Source: Conus ventricosus
Taxonomy: Eukaryota > Mollusca > Gastropoda > Neogastropoda > Conidae
Direction: 5' to 3'
Assembly (NCBI GenBank): GCA_018398815.1
Contig: CM031607.1
Location: forward strand, 92,761,543-92,825,542
Length of the DNA stretch: 64,000 nucleotides
In this document: positions 10,722 through 23,166 of the stretch, piece by piece
Layout: every line of letters starts with the position of its first letter
Position numbering within the stretch: the stretch's first letter is position 1
Program-made: the position numbers and the translations under genes
The notes under the pieces: model-generated
What the model saw: only the letters and a program-made list of their open reading frames with translations
What the model was told of the DNA's origin: nothing
Database searches by the model: none

Positions 10722-12425
10722 GACAACCCATCTACCTTCTTCATGAAACCAGGACAACCCATCTACCTTCTTCATGAAACCAGGACAACCCATCTACCTT
10801 CTTCATGAAACCAGGACAAACGATCTACCTTCTTCATGAAACCAGGACAACCCATCTACCTTCTTCATGAAACCAGGACAACCCATCTACCTTCTTCATG
10901 AAACCAGGACAACCCATCTACCTTCTTCATGAAACCAGGACTACCCATCTACCTTCTTCATGAAACCAGGACAACCCATCTACCTTCTTCATGAAACCAG
11001 GACAACCCATCTACCTTCTTCATGAAACCAGGACAACCCATCTACCTTCTTCATGAAACCAGGACAACCCATCTACCTTCTTCATGAAACCAGGACAACC
11101 CATCTACCTTCTTCATGAAACCAGGACAACCCATCTACCTTCTTCATGAAACCAGGACAACCCATCTACCTTCTTCATGAAACCAGGACAACCCATCTAC
11201 CTTCTTCATGAAACCAGGACAACCCATCTACCATCTTCATGGAACCAGGACAACCCATCTACCTTCTTCATGAAACCAGGACAACCTATCTACCTTCTTC
11301 ATGAAACCAGGACAACCCATCTACCTTCTTCATGAAACCAGGACAACCCATCTACCTTCTTCATGAAACCAGGACAACTGTCTCCTTCTTCATGAAACCA
11401 GGACAACTGTCTCCTTCTTCATGAAACCAGGCCAACCCATCTACCTTCTTCATGAAACCAGGACAACCCATCTACCTTCTTCATGAAACCAGGACAACCC
11501 ATCTACCTTCTTCATGAAACCAGGAAAACCCATCTACCTTCTTCATGAAACCAGGACCACCCATCTACCTTCTTCATGAAACCAGGACAACCCATCTACC
11601 TTCTTCATGAAACCAGGACAACCCATCTACCTTCTTCATGAAACCAGGACAACCCATCTACCTTCTTCATGAAACCAGGACAACTGTCTCCTTCTTCATG
11701 AAACCAGGACAACCCATCTACCTTCTTCATGAAACCAGGACAACCCATCTACCTTCTTCATGAAACCAGGACAACCCATCTACCTTCTTCATGGAACCAG
11801 GACAACCCATCTACCTTCTTCATGAAACCAGGACAACTGTCTCCTTCTTCATGAAACCAGGACAACCCATCTACATTCTTCGTGAAACCAGGACAACTCT
11901 CCTTCTTCATGAAACCAGGACAACCCATCTACCTTCTTCATAAAACCAGGACAACTGTCTCCTTCTTCATGAAACCAGGACAACCCATCTACGTTCTTCA
12001 TGAAACCAGGAGAACCCGTCTACCTTCTTCATGAAACCAGGACAACCCATCTACCTCTTTCATGAAACCAGGACAACTGTCTCCTTCTTCATGAAACCAG
12101 GACAACTCATCTACCTTCTTCATGAAACCAGGACAACTGTCTCCTTCTGCATGAAACCAGGACAACCCCTCTACCTTCTTCATGAAACCAGGACAACCCA
12201 TCTACCTTCTTCATGGAACCAGGACAACCCATCTACCTTCTTCATGAAACCAGGACAACTGTCTCCTTCGTCATGAAACCAGGACAACTCATCTACCTTC
12301 TTCATGAAACCAGGACAACCCATTTACCTTCTTCATGATACCAGGACAACCCCTCTACCTTCTTCATGAAACCAGGACAACCCATCTACCTTCTTCATGA
12401 AACCAGGACAACTCATCTACCTTTA
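10722..12425. repeat. 31-bp minisatellite, about 55 copies
   Basis: About 1.7 kb of tandem units of 31 bp containing CTTCTTCATGAAACCAGGAC, with a shorter 29-bp variant in which CCCATCTAC is replaced by TGTCTC. Variant units are interspersed rather than clustered, mostly in the second half (11370-12290). The array sits between two parts of a LINE C-terminus, and its unit resembles the LINE sequence on both sides. Short frames reading through it are not genes. Confidence 0.97.
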
Positions 12426-12475
12426 GAGCACAGCTAAAACCTTATCTTTTCTGGCAAGCATTTTGAACATTGCTT
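12426..12475 (+). mobile_element. LINE C-terminal remnant after minisatellite
   Basis: Plus-strand translation STFRAQLKPYLFWQAF matches the conserved C-terminal tail (..FK..LKT.LF..AF) of the LINE cut by the 10722-12425 array. Confidence 0.7.
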
Positions 12476-12595
12476 TCTCTCATTGTGTGTACACGGCAAG
12501 TTCTGTAGTAAGATGTTTTCAAAGTGAATGAACGAAGGTAGGAATAGTGTATGAAGGCAGAATGTGTGCTTTCAACTACAACCACACTATACATG

Positions 12596-12597
<2 letters not shown>

Positions 12598-12651
<54 letters not shown>

Positions 12652-12652
12652 T
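12598..12652. repeat. (TAC)n microsatellite
   Basis: About 18 uninterrupted TAC units. Confidence 0.95.
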
Positions 12653-13023
12653 TACTGCTTGTTACTATTATATGATGCTATATGATATCATATTTTTGTC
12701 AAGTTTCTGCTTACATTATAGTCAGAAAAGTCTTTTGCACTTTCCCTGGATATTTTCAGAACATCTGAAAGCACAAATCTCAGTATATTGTTCAAAAGAC
12801 GGTAGCTCAAGCAACATCTTTTGAATCGGGCTTCGTTTACAGTCCAGAAGGAATGGTTGTGAAAGGTACTTCTAGAACTCCATGAGGCATCATAAAAGAA
12901 GTGCAACACTCAAAATCATACGAATTCTTAAGCACAGACAAAACCTACTGATTTGAATTACAGCCTTGTTAGTGGCTTGCGAATGGAATAGGTGTGGGTT
13001 CGAAGCTTTCTGCTGCCATATAT

Positions 13024-13069
13024 CTATGATTGTATGTATGTATTTATGTATGTATGTATGTGTGTGAAA

Positions 13070-13100
<31 letters not shown>

Positions 13101-13205
13101 TGTATGTATGTATGTATGTATGTATGTATGCATGTATGTATGTGTGTATGTATGTATGTATGTATGTATGTATGTATGTATGTATGTATGTATGTATATC
13201 TTTAT
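13024..13205. repeat. (TATG)n microsatellite
   Basis: About 40 TATG/TGTG units with few interruptions. Open frames through it in several phases are artefacts. Confidence 0.95.
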
Positions 13206-13622
13206 CTATCAATCAATCTATCAATTCCTGGCCTCACCCTCTCATCGCTTCAGCCAGAGATGCTGTTACAATTCAAAAGGGAGACAAGAGAGGAGGAACT
13301 TTCGCAAAGGACGTCATAGCAATAATGACGAGTTGCAATCCTCCCTTTATTTATCGCTTTTGGATCTTTGTATTTTGGGTCAGTGTAGTCCTATTGTTAA
13401 TTTTTTTATAAACATTTGAAACTGAACCTATGCCTAATTGTTCAGTATTGTTTTTGGCTCGATTGATAATGCAATTGGGATATTCAAGACTATGTTAGAA
13501 TGTTCACCAGGTTTCCGTAAGTTGCTAGTGCATTACCGAAGACTCGAGAATGTTGTAGAAGCTGACCGAATTACATTCGCATACGCTCGTCACGATTTCA
13601 TTGGTTAAGCTTATTGATGTGC

Positions 13623-13637
13623 AGAATATTCTAGAAA
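13623..13637. promoter_or_regulatory. Perfect 3-unit heat-shock element
   Basis: AGAATATTCTAGAAA gives three contiguous alternating nGAAn units (aGAAt aTTCt aGAAa), the HSF trimer-binding consensus. Confidence 0.6.
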
Positions 13638-13651
13638 AAATAATCGAGTAT

Positions 13652-13666
13652 GTTCGAGAATATTCT
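13652..13666. promoter_or_regulatory. Perfect 3-unit heat-shock element
   Basis: GTTCGAGAATATTCT reads gTTCg aGAAt aTTCt, a second perfect trimer 14 bp after the first. Two-unit sites also occur at 13497-13506 and about 13803-13812, and an imperfect trimer at 13547-13561. Confidence 0.6.
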
Positions 13667-13980
13667 TTAGATAACATATGAAAGAATGAGAGCTGTGCAA
13701 CTCAGAGAGAGAAAATGAAATTTGTTGAAGGGTTCTAGTCATTGTCGAGCATAGAAAGGTTCGAGTCTTCATTGAGTTTGAGTCTAGTTGATGAGAAACT
13801 GCCTTGTTTAGAATATTCGCTGCTGCTGTACGATTGAGTTCCTGTACGACGTATTGAACCTGAAGGTCAGTTGATTATTTTTGTTGTCCCGATATTCTTC
13901 AACGTTTGTAAATAAACGGATCCTCTTCGTTTCAATACCGCCTGGTGTATTTTGTCGACTGCAAGCTGAACACCTACCAC

Positions 13981-15500
13981 AGGATCTACAACGAATTCTT
14001 ACAAGCTACTGCGCTTACCCTGTACTAAACAAGTCATCGCTTTAGCGTGCAATATATGCCATGGACTTAGACAGGAAGACTGGAACCCAACAGTCGAGGG
14101 ATGCATTGCTGAAGATAATGTTCATATTTCTTTATCAACACAGCATGTGTCTGTAATTCCCGAGGTCGATTGACCCGTGGATATATCATGAAAGAAAGTG
14201 TAGAGTACAACCATGTCTTGAAATCTTTGACAGAAATAAAACTCAGTAAGTCATCATCACCATGAGTGTTTATCTCGGGAAAAAGAAAGAAAGGCAGACA
14301 GACAAACAGACAGATTAAAGGAATAGACAAATGAGAAGTAAATGAATTAATGAAGGAAAAGTAAATAGATGAATGAATGAAAGAATGAATGAATGAATGA
14401 AAGTGGTCCTCTGTACGTTGCTGTCTTAATGGCCTCACTTTTACTGTTATTTACACGGCAATGTCAAAAACATTGGTATCCTTGTATTCATGAACTGTCA
14501 CTGGATAGAAGTGGGAGCGTAAGCCCGGATTAATCAACTTACCTTTTTTTTGCCTCAGAATTCACAGAAAATGGTTTTATTTTACTTTTGTTCGTTTTGA
14601 CGTATTCTTCAGGACTTCGCCAAGTTCTAGGTAGCTTGTTATGCATCGATGATTATAGAAAAAAAAAAACCTCCATGGCAAAAAAGTATTAAAACGCTAA
14701 GAATTATAAGCTTGTTAACTTGCACGTTTGCCCATCAAATCATGAACAGCGTGCTGCTTTGTTTGCAGAGAGAATGTCTTATATCAAAGTGAAGTAAAAA
14801 CAATAAAAGAAGGCTGGTTTATGTTCTAGACGATAGCCAGTTACCTTGGAGGCCACACTGGTCAGTGGTGTGAAAGGTAAAAAAGCGTAGTGAAAGAGCA
14901 CACTTGTAGTAGAGGATCTTTTCATGAAGGCGCGTGATATGTCCTTTAAATCAAAGGCAAATCGAGGGGTAGCTCATGAGAAAGGAGCAAACCTCCAGGT
15001 AACATACTGTAGGTTTCATTAAAAAAAAACCTTTTTGGAACAGAAGTAAATATTAATTGGGATCGTCATCATGCAGATAAAAGGGTTTTGTTTGTTTGTT
15101 TGTCTGTCTGTTTGTTTGTTCCCAAATGGGATACAGATGAACGATCGATTCTGTTCTTTTCAGGAACTTTTCAGGGGTAAGAAGAACGAGAAATTCCAAT
15201 GTAATCTGATTGGGATGTAGTGCGGAATCTCAATTCAATACGATTCAATAGAGTGAAGAGATTTGTGGGATACACTTAAGACCGAAACTGTTTGTAAGTG
15301 ACTGTGTGTAGATCTGGTTGTTTTTTGGGGAGAGTTGTTGTTGTTGTTGTTGTTATTGTTAAAGCAATCGTTCAAAACAATAAGTATATTTCATCCGCTA
15401 ATAAAATGAAATAAAAGTAGATATAACATTTAAAGCAAGGAAGGGGGGGGGGGGGTCTCTTTCATTTGTCTTTGGTTTTGTGCATGTTGTTAGTCTTGAA
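13981..15500. other. No recognisable gene; short simple repeats
   Basis: AT-rich spacer with (GAAT)n near 14375-14400, (GTTT)n near 15085-15120 and a poly-G run near 15440. No coding or TE domain recognised. Confidence 0.5.
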
Positions 15501-15702
15501 GGAGCCCGAGTCCGGCAGTTACAGACGACCAAAATATCTGATAGAGCCACCAGCTCTTAAATAGTCATCCTGCTGTCGAGAAAGAAAGAGAATCATGACG
15601 AAGTAATGAACAAGAAAATCGACAAATAGATAAATAAATAAATACATGAATAAACAAGTAAATAAATAGACACGCATATGAATAAACAAAAGAGCACAAA
15701 AA

Positions 15703-15850
15703 AACAAATTAATAGCTAAATAAATACATGAACACAAAGATAAATACATAAACAAATTAATAGCTAAATAAATACATGAACACAAAGATAAATACATAAA
15801 CAAATTAATAGCTAAATAAATACATGAACACAAAGATAAATACATAAACA
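15703..15850. repeat. 48-bp tandem repeat, 3 copies
   Basis: Three 48-bp A-rich units sharing AATTAATAGCTAAATAAATA, embedded in degenerate (AAAT)n sequence from 15610 to 15910. Confidence 0.9.
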
Positions 15851-15910
15851 AATAAATAGATAAATAATTGAATGCATGAATAAATAGATAAATGAATACA
15901 TAAACGAAAA

Positions 15911-16613
15911 TACAAAGCAAGACAATAAAAGAGATTTGTGCTCTTTACAGAGCATGGTATATTTTATGCTGTCGAAGTTTCAGTCGAATCTCTGCTTTGG
16001 GAGCATTTTGAATAGTTTTATGAAGTCTAAAAATAAATTTCAATCTTTTGTTGTGAGCACAAACTGTAAATGTTACAAGGTCCGTCTGTTCTTCTTTCTG
16101 GATATGATTCGAGCAGATAGCACACCCAGTTCTTTAATTCATGTCAGGTTTCTTTTTTTAGATACTGTCAAACGTATGCACCAGGCTGTTTAACCGTGTA
16201 GTCTACTTGTTCTCTCTGTTTGTCTCAATCATGTCATTCATTGACCTCAACGGTCATTTCTTGTAGGGTTGAAAGACGAAACATTCTGCCTCTGATAAAC
16301 CAGCCGAACAAGTATACAGAATGTAAGTCATCAGGTATGAAACACAAATGACAATACCCCCGACTCCCCCCCCCCCCTCCCCCCTGTTTTTTTTATTTTT
16401 AAAGGGAATAGCTGAGCTGCTGGGTTGTTTCTTCATTGAAATACGACCCGAGTCTGACGTCGTGGTGCAAAGTCTTCAAGGTTGTTTTGCCTTTCTCTCG
16501 GGACACGTCATCGCTGCTTGATCACACCCTGTCTGCTATGATGCCACCTCTGTAGACGTTGTTTCCACTCCAGTTATTTCAACAGAAACACGACAGCAAA
16601 CAAACCAGCCTGA
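15911..16613. other. No recognisable feature
   Basis: Non-coding on both strands as far as I can see. Short poly-C/poly-T run at about 16360-16400. Confidence 0.45.
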
Positions 16614-16619
16614 GCTCTT

Positions 16620-16697
<78 letters not shown>

Positions 16698-16736
16698 TTC
16701 TTCTACCCCCCCCCCAAACACACACACACACACACA

Positions 16737-16797
<61 letters not shown>
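16614..16797. repeat. (CT)n and (CA)n compound microsatellite
   Basis: (CT)n at 16614-16695, short poly-C, then (CA)n at 16720-16797. Confidence 0.97.
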
Positions 16798-16798
<1 letters not shown>

Positions 16799-17019
16799 CC
16801 TCATTCCTTTTGATTTGGTGTGGTTTAAAGCAATGTTCTTACTTCCCAAGTGAGTATGCTGATTAAGTTGTCAGGTTCTGAAAAAAAATCAGTCTATAAC
16901 GCATCAACATTCGGACACTGTCTGTTTTGTGTTATAAATTTAATCTATTGCATCACCTGGCTGTACCAAGCGTATTATACGTTTTACCATTCCCATCATT
17001 TCATCATCAACTGTGCAAT

Positions 17020-17770
17020 AAATTGGTAATGAGATCGTCTCGTAAATCAGCAGTTTTCCAATCTTATCGATCATCTTCTCTGCCTCGAAACACCAACCTT
17101 CATTGAAGATGGTGTGCATGTGTATGATATATATTTGTTATATTATATGAACGTATGAGTGCAAATGAACCTGCCATTTGTGACAACTGATTTCAGAGGA
17201 CCTCCGATTTGTGTGTTTAATTGACATTGGCTGTGGGTTCTAGTTCATCAAATGAACCTTTAAGGTCCGTGTTTGTTTATTTATTTATCATTTATTTACC
17301 CATTCATTTATTTATCTGTCAATCTCTTTATCTATCTTATTTTTTCTTCCCGTCGTTTCAGTTTGTGATCAGATCAGAAACAAAATAAGAAACATAATTG
17401 TACAACTTCGCAGACATGATGATTACAGCAATTGAGTCATGAAAGCAAATTCTGGGCTATTCAAACATTGTGCGTGTGGATGAGACGTCCGTCTTGGACA
17501 CTGTTGAACTGATTCCAAATCATTACAGGCGAGCCATGCACTCTGGATACTGCATGCTGAATCACAGGTCCACAATGCCTGAAAAGTATTGGAGCATTAC
17601 AGCGTGACTTAACTTTCAATTTCCAAACGGAGAGTTCCTCAGGACTTCTCATTTAGTTCTGCTTCAAGAAACATGACAAATCTGTCACATGCAGACATTG
17701 AGCCTGCACTCAACCCTGTAAGCAACATCCGTGCACCCGATTGCAAATCAAAGACAGAGAGACAGACAAC

Positions 17771-17840
<70 letters not shown>
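17020..17840. repeat. Diverged duplicate of 40510-41345
   Basis: Roughly 800 bp aligns in the same orientation with 40510-41345. Shared landmarks in order: AACACCAA with GATGGTGTA; (TTTA)n-like tract; AAATTCTGGGC; TCTGGATACTG; TTTCAATTTCCAAACGG; and a terminal (CT)n tract (17772-17842). Neither copy codes. This is either a segmental duplication or two copies of an unclassified element. Confidence 0.75.
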
Positions 17841-17845
<5 letters not shown>

Positions 17846-18050
17846 GAACTCAGAACCGTACGAAAATAACTGATTGCCAGTAAATACCCGAACGTGTCTT
17901 CCATGAATGACATGAACCGTCCGCCAACAATTGTCCAAAGGAAGCCATGAAACGGTTTGTTCCAGGTGATGGGACGAAACCAGGTCGCAAAAATACCTTT
18001 TCTGTAGAAAGCCACACTTTGGTCAGCCCACTGCCAGGTGTCCTCATACC

Positions 18051-18061
18051 TTGATGATCAT

Positions 18062-18153
<92 letters not shown>

Positions 18154-18300
18154 TTGATTGGTTGATTGTAACTATATTCTCAAGGGTAACAGGTAAGCAC
18201 GAATATTTTTTTTCATCTGGCCCTTGTCACTTCAGTGGTTAAGGCTATCAACGCATTTAACTGAGGCTAACAAGAAATACTGATGATTTATGTTGTCAAA
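18051..18300. repeat. Local duplication copy 1 with (GA)n head
   Basis: A (GA)n tract followed by about 150 bp (GATTATTTGATTG ... GGCTATCAACGC) repeated at 18670-18890 in the same orientation, about 620 bp apart. Confidence 0.85.
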
Positions 18301-18333
18301 AAATAAAGCATGCACATACACTAAAACTGTATG

Positions 18334-18502
<169 letters not shown>

Positions 18503-18669
18503 CCCTGTGGAAAGAGCATATAAAAAGCATCAGTCATCATAGTAGTATCATCAGCACAGCCTGTGAACAGGAATTCGTGAGGTAGCCGTGTTCAAGTACA
18601 CAGGCATGTGTTCATAGTCAGCAATCTTGTTTATGCTTTTTTTTCAAGTCTTGTGGAACAAGAGATAAC

Positions 18670-18676
18670 GTTGTCA

Positions 18677-18766
<90 letters not shown>

Positions 18767-18890
18767 TTGATTGACTGATTGATTGTAACTATGTTCTCAA
18801 AGGTAACAGATAAGCAAAACGATTCTTTGTTTTCATCTGGCCGTTGTCACTTCATTGGCTGAGGCTATCAACGCTTTTATCTTTAACACA
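18670..18890. repeat. Local duplication copy 2 with (GA)n head
   Basis: Second copy of the 18051-18300 segment, with substitutions and small indels. Confidence 0.85.
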
Positions 18891-19140
18891 ATATTGAACT
18901 GAGTATAACGGAATAGTGATGATTAGTGTTATCATAACAGATAATAATTATAATGATCATGAAACAAATGAGGAAAGAAAGAAATAAGTAAGATGTGAAT
19001 ACATATATAAATAAATAGATAAACAAATAAAGAAAAATAGATAAATAAATAAACGAATGGCAAGAAATGATAATATCGACAAACAACATAAGAAACATTC
19101 CAAGCCAATTTCCTTCAGCTTTCACACTTGAATTACATTA

Positions 19141-19146
19141 GGGGAG

Positions 19147-19188
<42 letters not shown>

Positions 19189-19351
19189 TTTCACATGCTA
19201 ATTCATTCAAATAGTTAAAAGAAACGTCGGCTGATCTACTTAATCTTTCAGTCAACGTTTATCTTAGTGGTCATTTACCATCTGTTAAAGGCATTCACGG
19301 ACAAATTAGACAATTATATGATTACTTTAGCGCTCATTCAAGAGAGAGGAG

Positions 19352-19430
<79 letters not shown>
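19141..19430. repeat. (GA)n microsatellites
   Basis: (GA)n at 19143-19188 and 19341-19428. The second directly abuts the SINE start. Confidence 0.95.
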
Positions 19431-19432
19431 GA

Positions 19433-19967
19433 GACGGAATAGCTCAGTTGGTAGAGCGCCTGACTCGTAATCTTGGTGATCCTGGGGTTGCGGGTTCGAA
19501 CCTCCGCCGGGGCGTTTCGGTACAGGGGGATTTTTCCCTCGGAGTTAACATTGGTTCTGACTCTTTTTCCCATACAGTCCATCGAATGAGACTATAAACC
19601 GAGGTTCCGTGTGTGAACGCATGCATAACATCTTGCACACACGTAAAATCCCATCACCAACTTTCGGAAGAGTAGGCCAGTTTGGCCGTTGGTATGGATG
19701 ACACGTTACACATAGCATGCACCCTGCGTGAGAAATGGAAAGAATGAAGGAAGTAAGGAAAATGAGTGATCGATATTGAACGATATTGACTGGATGACAC
19801 GGGAAACGACTGAATGAAGCGCCAGCTGGCAGCTCTTCAGTCGGCACTACCCAGGTAGGCAGCCCGTTGTGTAAACGAGTGTGGATTGTAAAGCGCTTAG
19901 AGCTTGGTCTCTAGCCGAGAATAGGCGCTATATAAGTACTCATTATTATTATTATTATTTCTAAGAA
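19433..19967 (+). mobile_element. Full-length tRNA-derived SINE
   Basis: The head carries RNA polymerase III boxes A (TAGCTCAGTTGG, 19440-19451) and B (GGTTCGAACC, 19493-19502) at tRNA-like spacing. The body shares the CCCTCGGAGTTAAC block with the inverted copy at 8096-8447. The 3' end has TAAAGCGCTTAGAGCTTGG and GGCGCTATATAAGTACTC, followed by an (ATT)n tail. Length about 530 bp. The 3' domain probably mimics a partner LINE tail; the partner was not identified here. Short frames inside it are not genes. Confidence 0.9.
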
Positions 19968-20449
19968 CAGAACAATTTGCCAGTAACAGGCATTAAGATG
20001 AGATCATTTTGATAAATGTCTGCAAAACATGAGTGTAGGAATAAATAAACAAATAAATAACTCTTCAACACGGTTTGGTCACATACAAATAGATCTTGTC
20101 AAAGAAAGCGAACCACCAAATATAGTTTACAGCCAATCAAGCGAGCGAAGCGACAGGAAAAGAACATTTTAGACGGCCTTACGTGTTTTAATACCAACAG
20201 TTACCGTATCACCAATGCATCATTAATGCGCCATTGTGGACCAAGCGACATTTAACACTGGTTGAAGGGAAGAAGAGGCAGAAGGTGGAGGTAGAGAGAG
20301 TAATCCGTGACATGGAAATATGACTGTGAACAGTATTTTGAAATGAACGCTGACACAAACACAGATTTGACGAAATGCCCATAAACTGGTAGGCTGTGCA
20401 TGTAAATGTAAACCTTCCATGAATATATCTACATACATAATATTGATAC

Positions 20450-20703
20450 CAGTCGCCCTGAAAGATTTCATCCCAATGTAGACATCGTGAACCTCTTGAA
20501 GATCTAGATGTTTATGGACTTCATTCCATTCTGTGGGTGTGTTGAGACTGGCCAGAGTCCCCCCACGTTCCCAACAAGCTAACCCAGCATCGTTCCAGTG
20601 ATCATATTTGTCCTTGGTATGCAAGAAGCATCTGCCAGCAACCCACGTCTGTCCCTCCCCACACTGGGCATTCGACATTCCATTCGGTGGTTCATCCTTC
20701 ACC
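20450..20703 (-). CDS. C-type-lectin-like domain exon (partial)
   Basis: A 254-bp exon with a CCACAG acceptor and a GACTG/GTATCA donor. It encodes the first half of a C-type lectin-like domain: CGEGQTWVAGRCFL, then W..A...C..RGGTLASLNTP, then EW..V..HL and VYIG. These are the conserved Cys, Trp and the LA..N/E of helix 2 of the fold. The second half (the W..D..C...F.C part) must be on another exon to the left and was not found. It is on the same strand as the LDLa exon at 5767-6198. CTLD, LDLa, LRR and 7TM occur together in some molluscan GRL101-like receptors, so one gene is plausible but unproven. Confidence 0.65.
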
Positions 20704-21640
20704 CTGTGGTATATAGAAACAATGTAACACTTACATTCAGACTCCGATTCTACTGTTCACGGCGCTCACGTCTGCTTTTAGGAAATATATATCTCAGGCG
20801 TGGCTTCTGATGAAAAGTGGCTTGTTTACACGAATCTTCAGAAACGCTTCTTTTTGTTTCAGCTTATTCATCTAGACCCTCGACACACATCTGATGAGAA
20901 TGGTATGTGTCAAATAATTCTTCTGACATACTGCCATCTAGTTTGACTTTATATAGAAGAAAAGAAAGAAAAGGGAACTAATGAAACGTGTTTACTGCCA
21001 TGATTTTCCTGAAACAGTATTAAACTTTTCTGTATTTTCACGTAGAACGTCTCACCTGGATCTAATGGAATCTATGAATTTTGCATGATTCTTTTGAAAC
21101 CTAACCGTCAGGTTTATATATCTCTGACATAAATCTAATGTGATAAAATGTTATTCCATGATTCTCCTCAATCACGTTTCTTCTGTCAGTTATGAGTATG
21201 CTTTGAAAGTCTGTGGCGGTATGTGCTACTGCATTAGAAGTAATAGCTAGAAAGCTGTACCCATGCTGTTTAAACCTTCTACACTTTTTTATTTTATAGA
21301 GAACTTTCAAACTAACACAAGCTGCCAGCCTATTTTCTTACAATCTGTTTGCGCGTGTGTTTGTCTGACTGTCTGTCTGTCTGTCTGTCTGTCTGCTGTG
21401 TGTCTGTCTGAGCGGCAAATGTCATGAGGAACAGTCTGAGTTTTCCTGCACGGTGTATGATTAATCTGGTTTGATGAAGTTCAGAATGCGGAAAACAGGA
21501 CTGCATTCCGCTAACATTTAGCAATCAGTGCTACAAATTCTGAAAGATGGGTCATTCTGAAATGAGACACACAGATGTTTGCACTGTCAATAGTGATGTC
21601 CGATACCTTACTTTTTGATATATAAACAGGCATGTAGGTG
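20704..21640. other. No recognisable gene
   Basis: Non-coding. Contains a short (GTCT)n run at about 21370-21400. Confidence 0.5.
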
Positions 21641-21694
21641 AATGCGTGTGTGCATCCGTGCGTGTGTTTGTGAGCGTGTGCGGTTGTGTTTGCG

Positions 21695-21707
21695 AGCGTG
21701 CGTTCGC

Positions 21708-21802
<95 letters not shown>

Positions 21803-21803
21803 T
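21695..21803. repeat. (GT)n(GA)n microsatellite
   Basis: (GT)n then (GA)n, about 100 bp. Confidence 0.95.
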
Positions 21804-22035
21804 TTGCGTACCCTAAAGACAGAAACATCAAAATTTGCATATCAGGGAAGCAATGAAGGTTGTGTAATGACACCTAAAGGTCACGCCCCATGCTTACTCA
21901 CAGCTAACATTTCTTGAAGCTATTCTAGCCTTGGTTTATAGATTCAAGTAGCCGTTTGGCTGGGCATCTACATGCGATATCGCGTATGTAGATCAGATGC
22001 ATGTGGTGAGGTTTCCTTAGAAGCTAAACTGTTCT

Positions 22036-22336
<301 letters not shown>

Positions 22337-22544
22337 CCTTTTCTGTGTCCCAGTCCATGATTTGTGTTTTTAGTCCTTTTTTGTTGTTGCTTTCTTCACC
22401 TTGCTGAAGTACCCAGATGGATTGGTCAGAGGGAGAGAGAGGATCAACATTCAGTAAATACGTTCAGCCATTTCCTCGATCGAAAGGCAACGCAGAACGC
22501 ATGTAGGCACGTCCACGCACATCCCACACGTCTCTTTTTTTTTT

Positions 22545-22640
22545 TTTTTTAATTTCAAATCTGTGCCAAGTCATTACTATAATGATGGAAAAATGGTTAA
22601 CCTGCACTTGTTTTCCCCCACTACTTAATTGTTCACCATT
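22545..22640 (+). repeat. Fragment of dispersed repeat family R1
   Basis: Shares GCCAAGTCATTACTATAATG and CTGCACTTGTTTTCCCCCAC with the R1 copies at 38162-39012 (inverse) and 44797-45010 (same orientation). Confidence 0.75.
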
Positions 22641-22654
22641 ATATAAATATATGT

Positions 22655-22735
22655 ATGTATGGCTGCGAAAGCTGGACCATGACAGCAGAGACCACCAAGA
22701 GAATCCAGACGTTTGAAACTAAATGCTCAAGTAGA
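22655..22735 (+). mobile_element. LINE C-terminal fragment
   Basis: Translation GCESWTMTAETTKRIQTFET, a conserved segment downstream of RT in RTE/CR1-type LINEs. Only about 25 codons remain, and the hairpin element at 22724 follows immediately. Confidence 0.7.
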
Positions 22736-22901
22736 TGGATGGGGAAAAATAAAAAATGCTTTTCAAAATGAGCCTTCAGCAAGCTTATAATCTCCAATAG
22801 GGAGGAAACTCACTGACATATAACTCCTGGTCATATACCGATATTTCGAAACCTTTTTGAGAAGCATTTATTTTATTTTTCCCCATCCACCCACTTGAGC
22901 A
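22724..22901. mobile_element. MITE-like inverted-repeat element (178 bp)
   Basis: Terminal inverted repeats of about 45 bp (22724-22768 and 22854-22901) start TGCTCAAGT and share GGATGGGGAAAAATAAA. A short AT-rich interior lies between. No coding capacity. A target-site duplication could not be seen, so boundaries are approximate and a simple hairpin is the alternative. Confidence 0.6.
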
Positions 22902-23084
22902 CATACTGTTAGTTAGGCAGTATTAACTACCACTGCAGATATGAATGCTTATCTCCCCCTATTTCTTCAATCTAAGACATAAGAGCAAGCTTTGTTTATA
23001 ATTGACTATTTCTTGCAGTCATTGCAACACCAAGCTGCTCTGTAAGTTGCTGGAATGGTGCTCGGTACTTATCCTTGGAATTTA

Positions 23085-23088
23085 TTAG

Positions 23089-23158
<70 letters not shown>

Positions 23159-23166
23159 TATATATA
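23085..23166. repeat. (AT)n microsatellite
   Basis: About 80 bp of AT, directly abutting a Penelope-like element end. Confidence 0.95.

Larger units (their letters stand above)
13493..13980 (+). mobile_element. Solo-LTR-like sequence with heat-shock elements
   Basis: A TG...CA-bounded stretch (TGTTAGAATG to CTACCACA) holds promoter-like motifs in its first third and a polyadenylation signal (AATAAA near 13911) in its last part, the order expected for U3-R-U5. No target-site duplication or internal region was found, so the boundaries are tentative and an alternative is simply a TE 5' end or host regulatory DNA. Two perfect three-unit heat-shock elements are annotated separately. Confidence 0.35.

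Noticed and set aside
13493..13980. Firm solo LTR call with target duplication
   Set aside because: No matching 4-6-bp flanking duplication was found with any TG/CA boundary choice; reported only at low confidence.
19440..19510. tRNA gene
   Set aside because: A and B boxes are present, but the sequence is the head of a SINE with a long body and (ATT)n tail; no complete cloverleaf was found.
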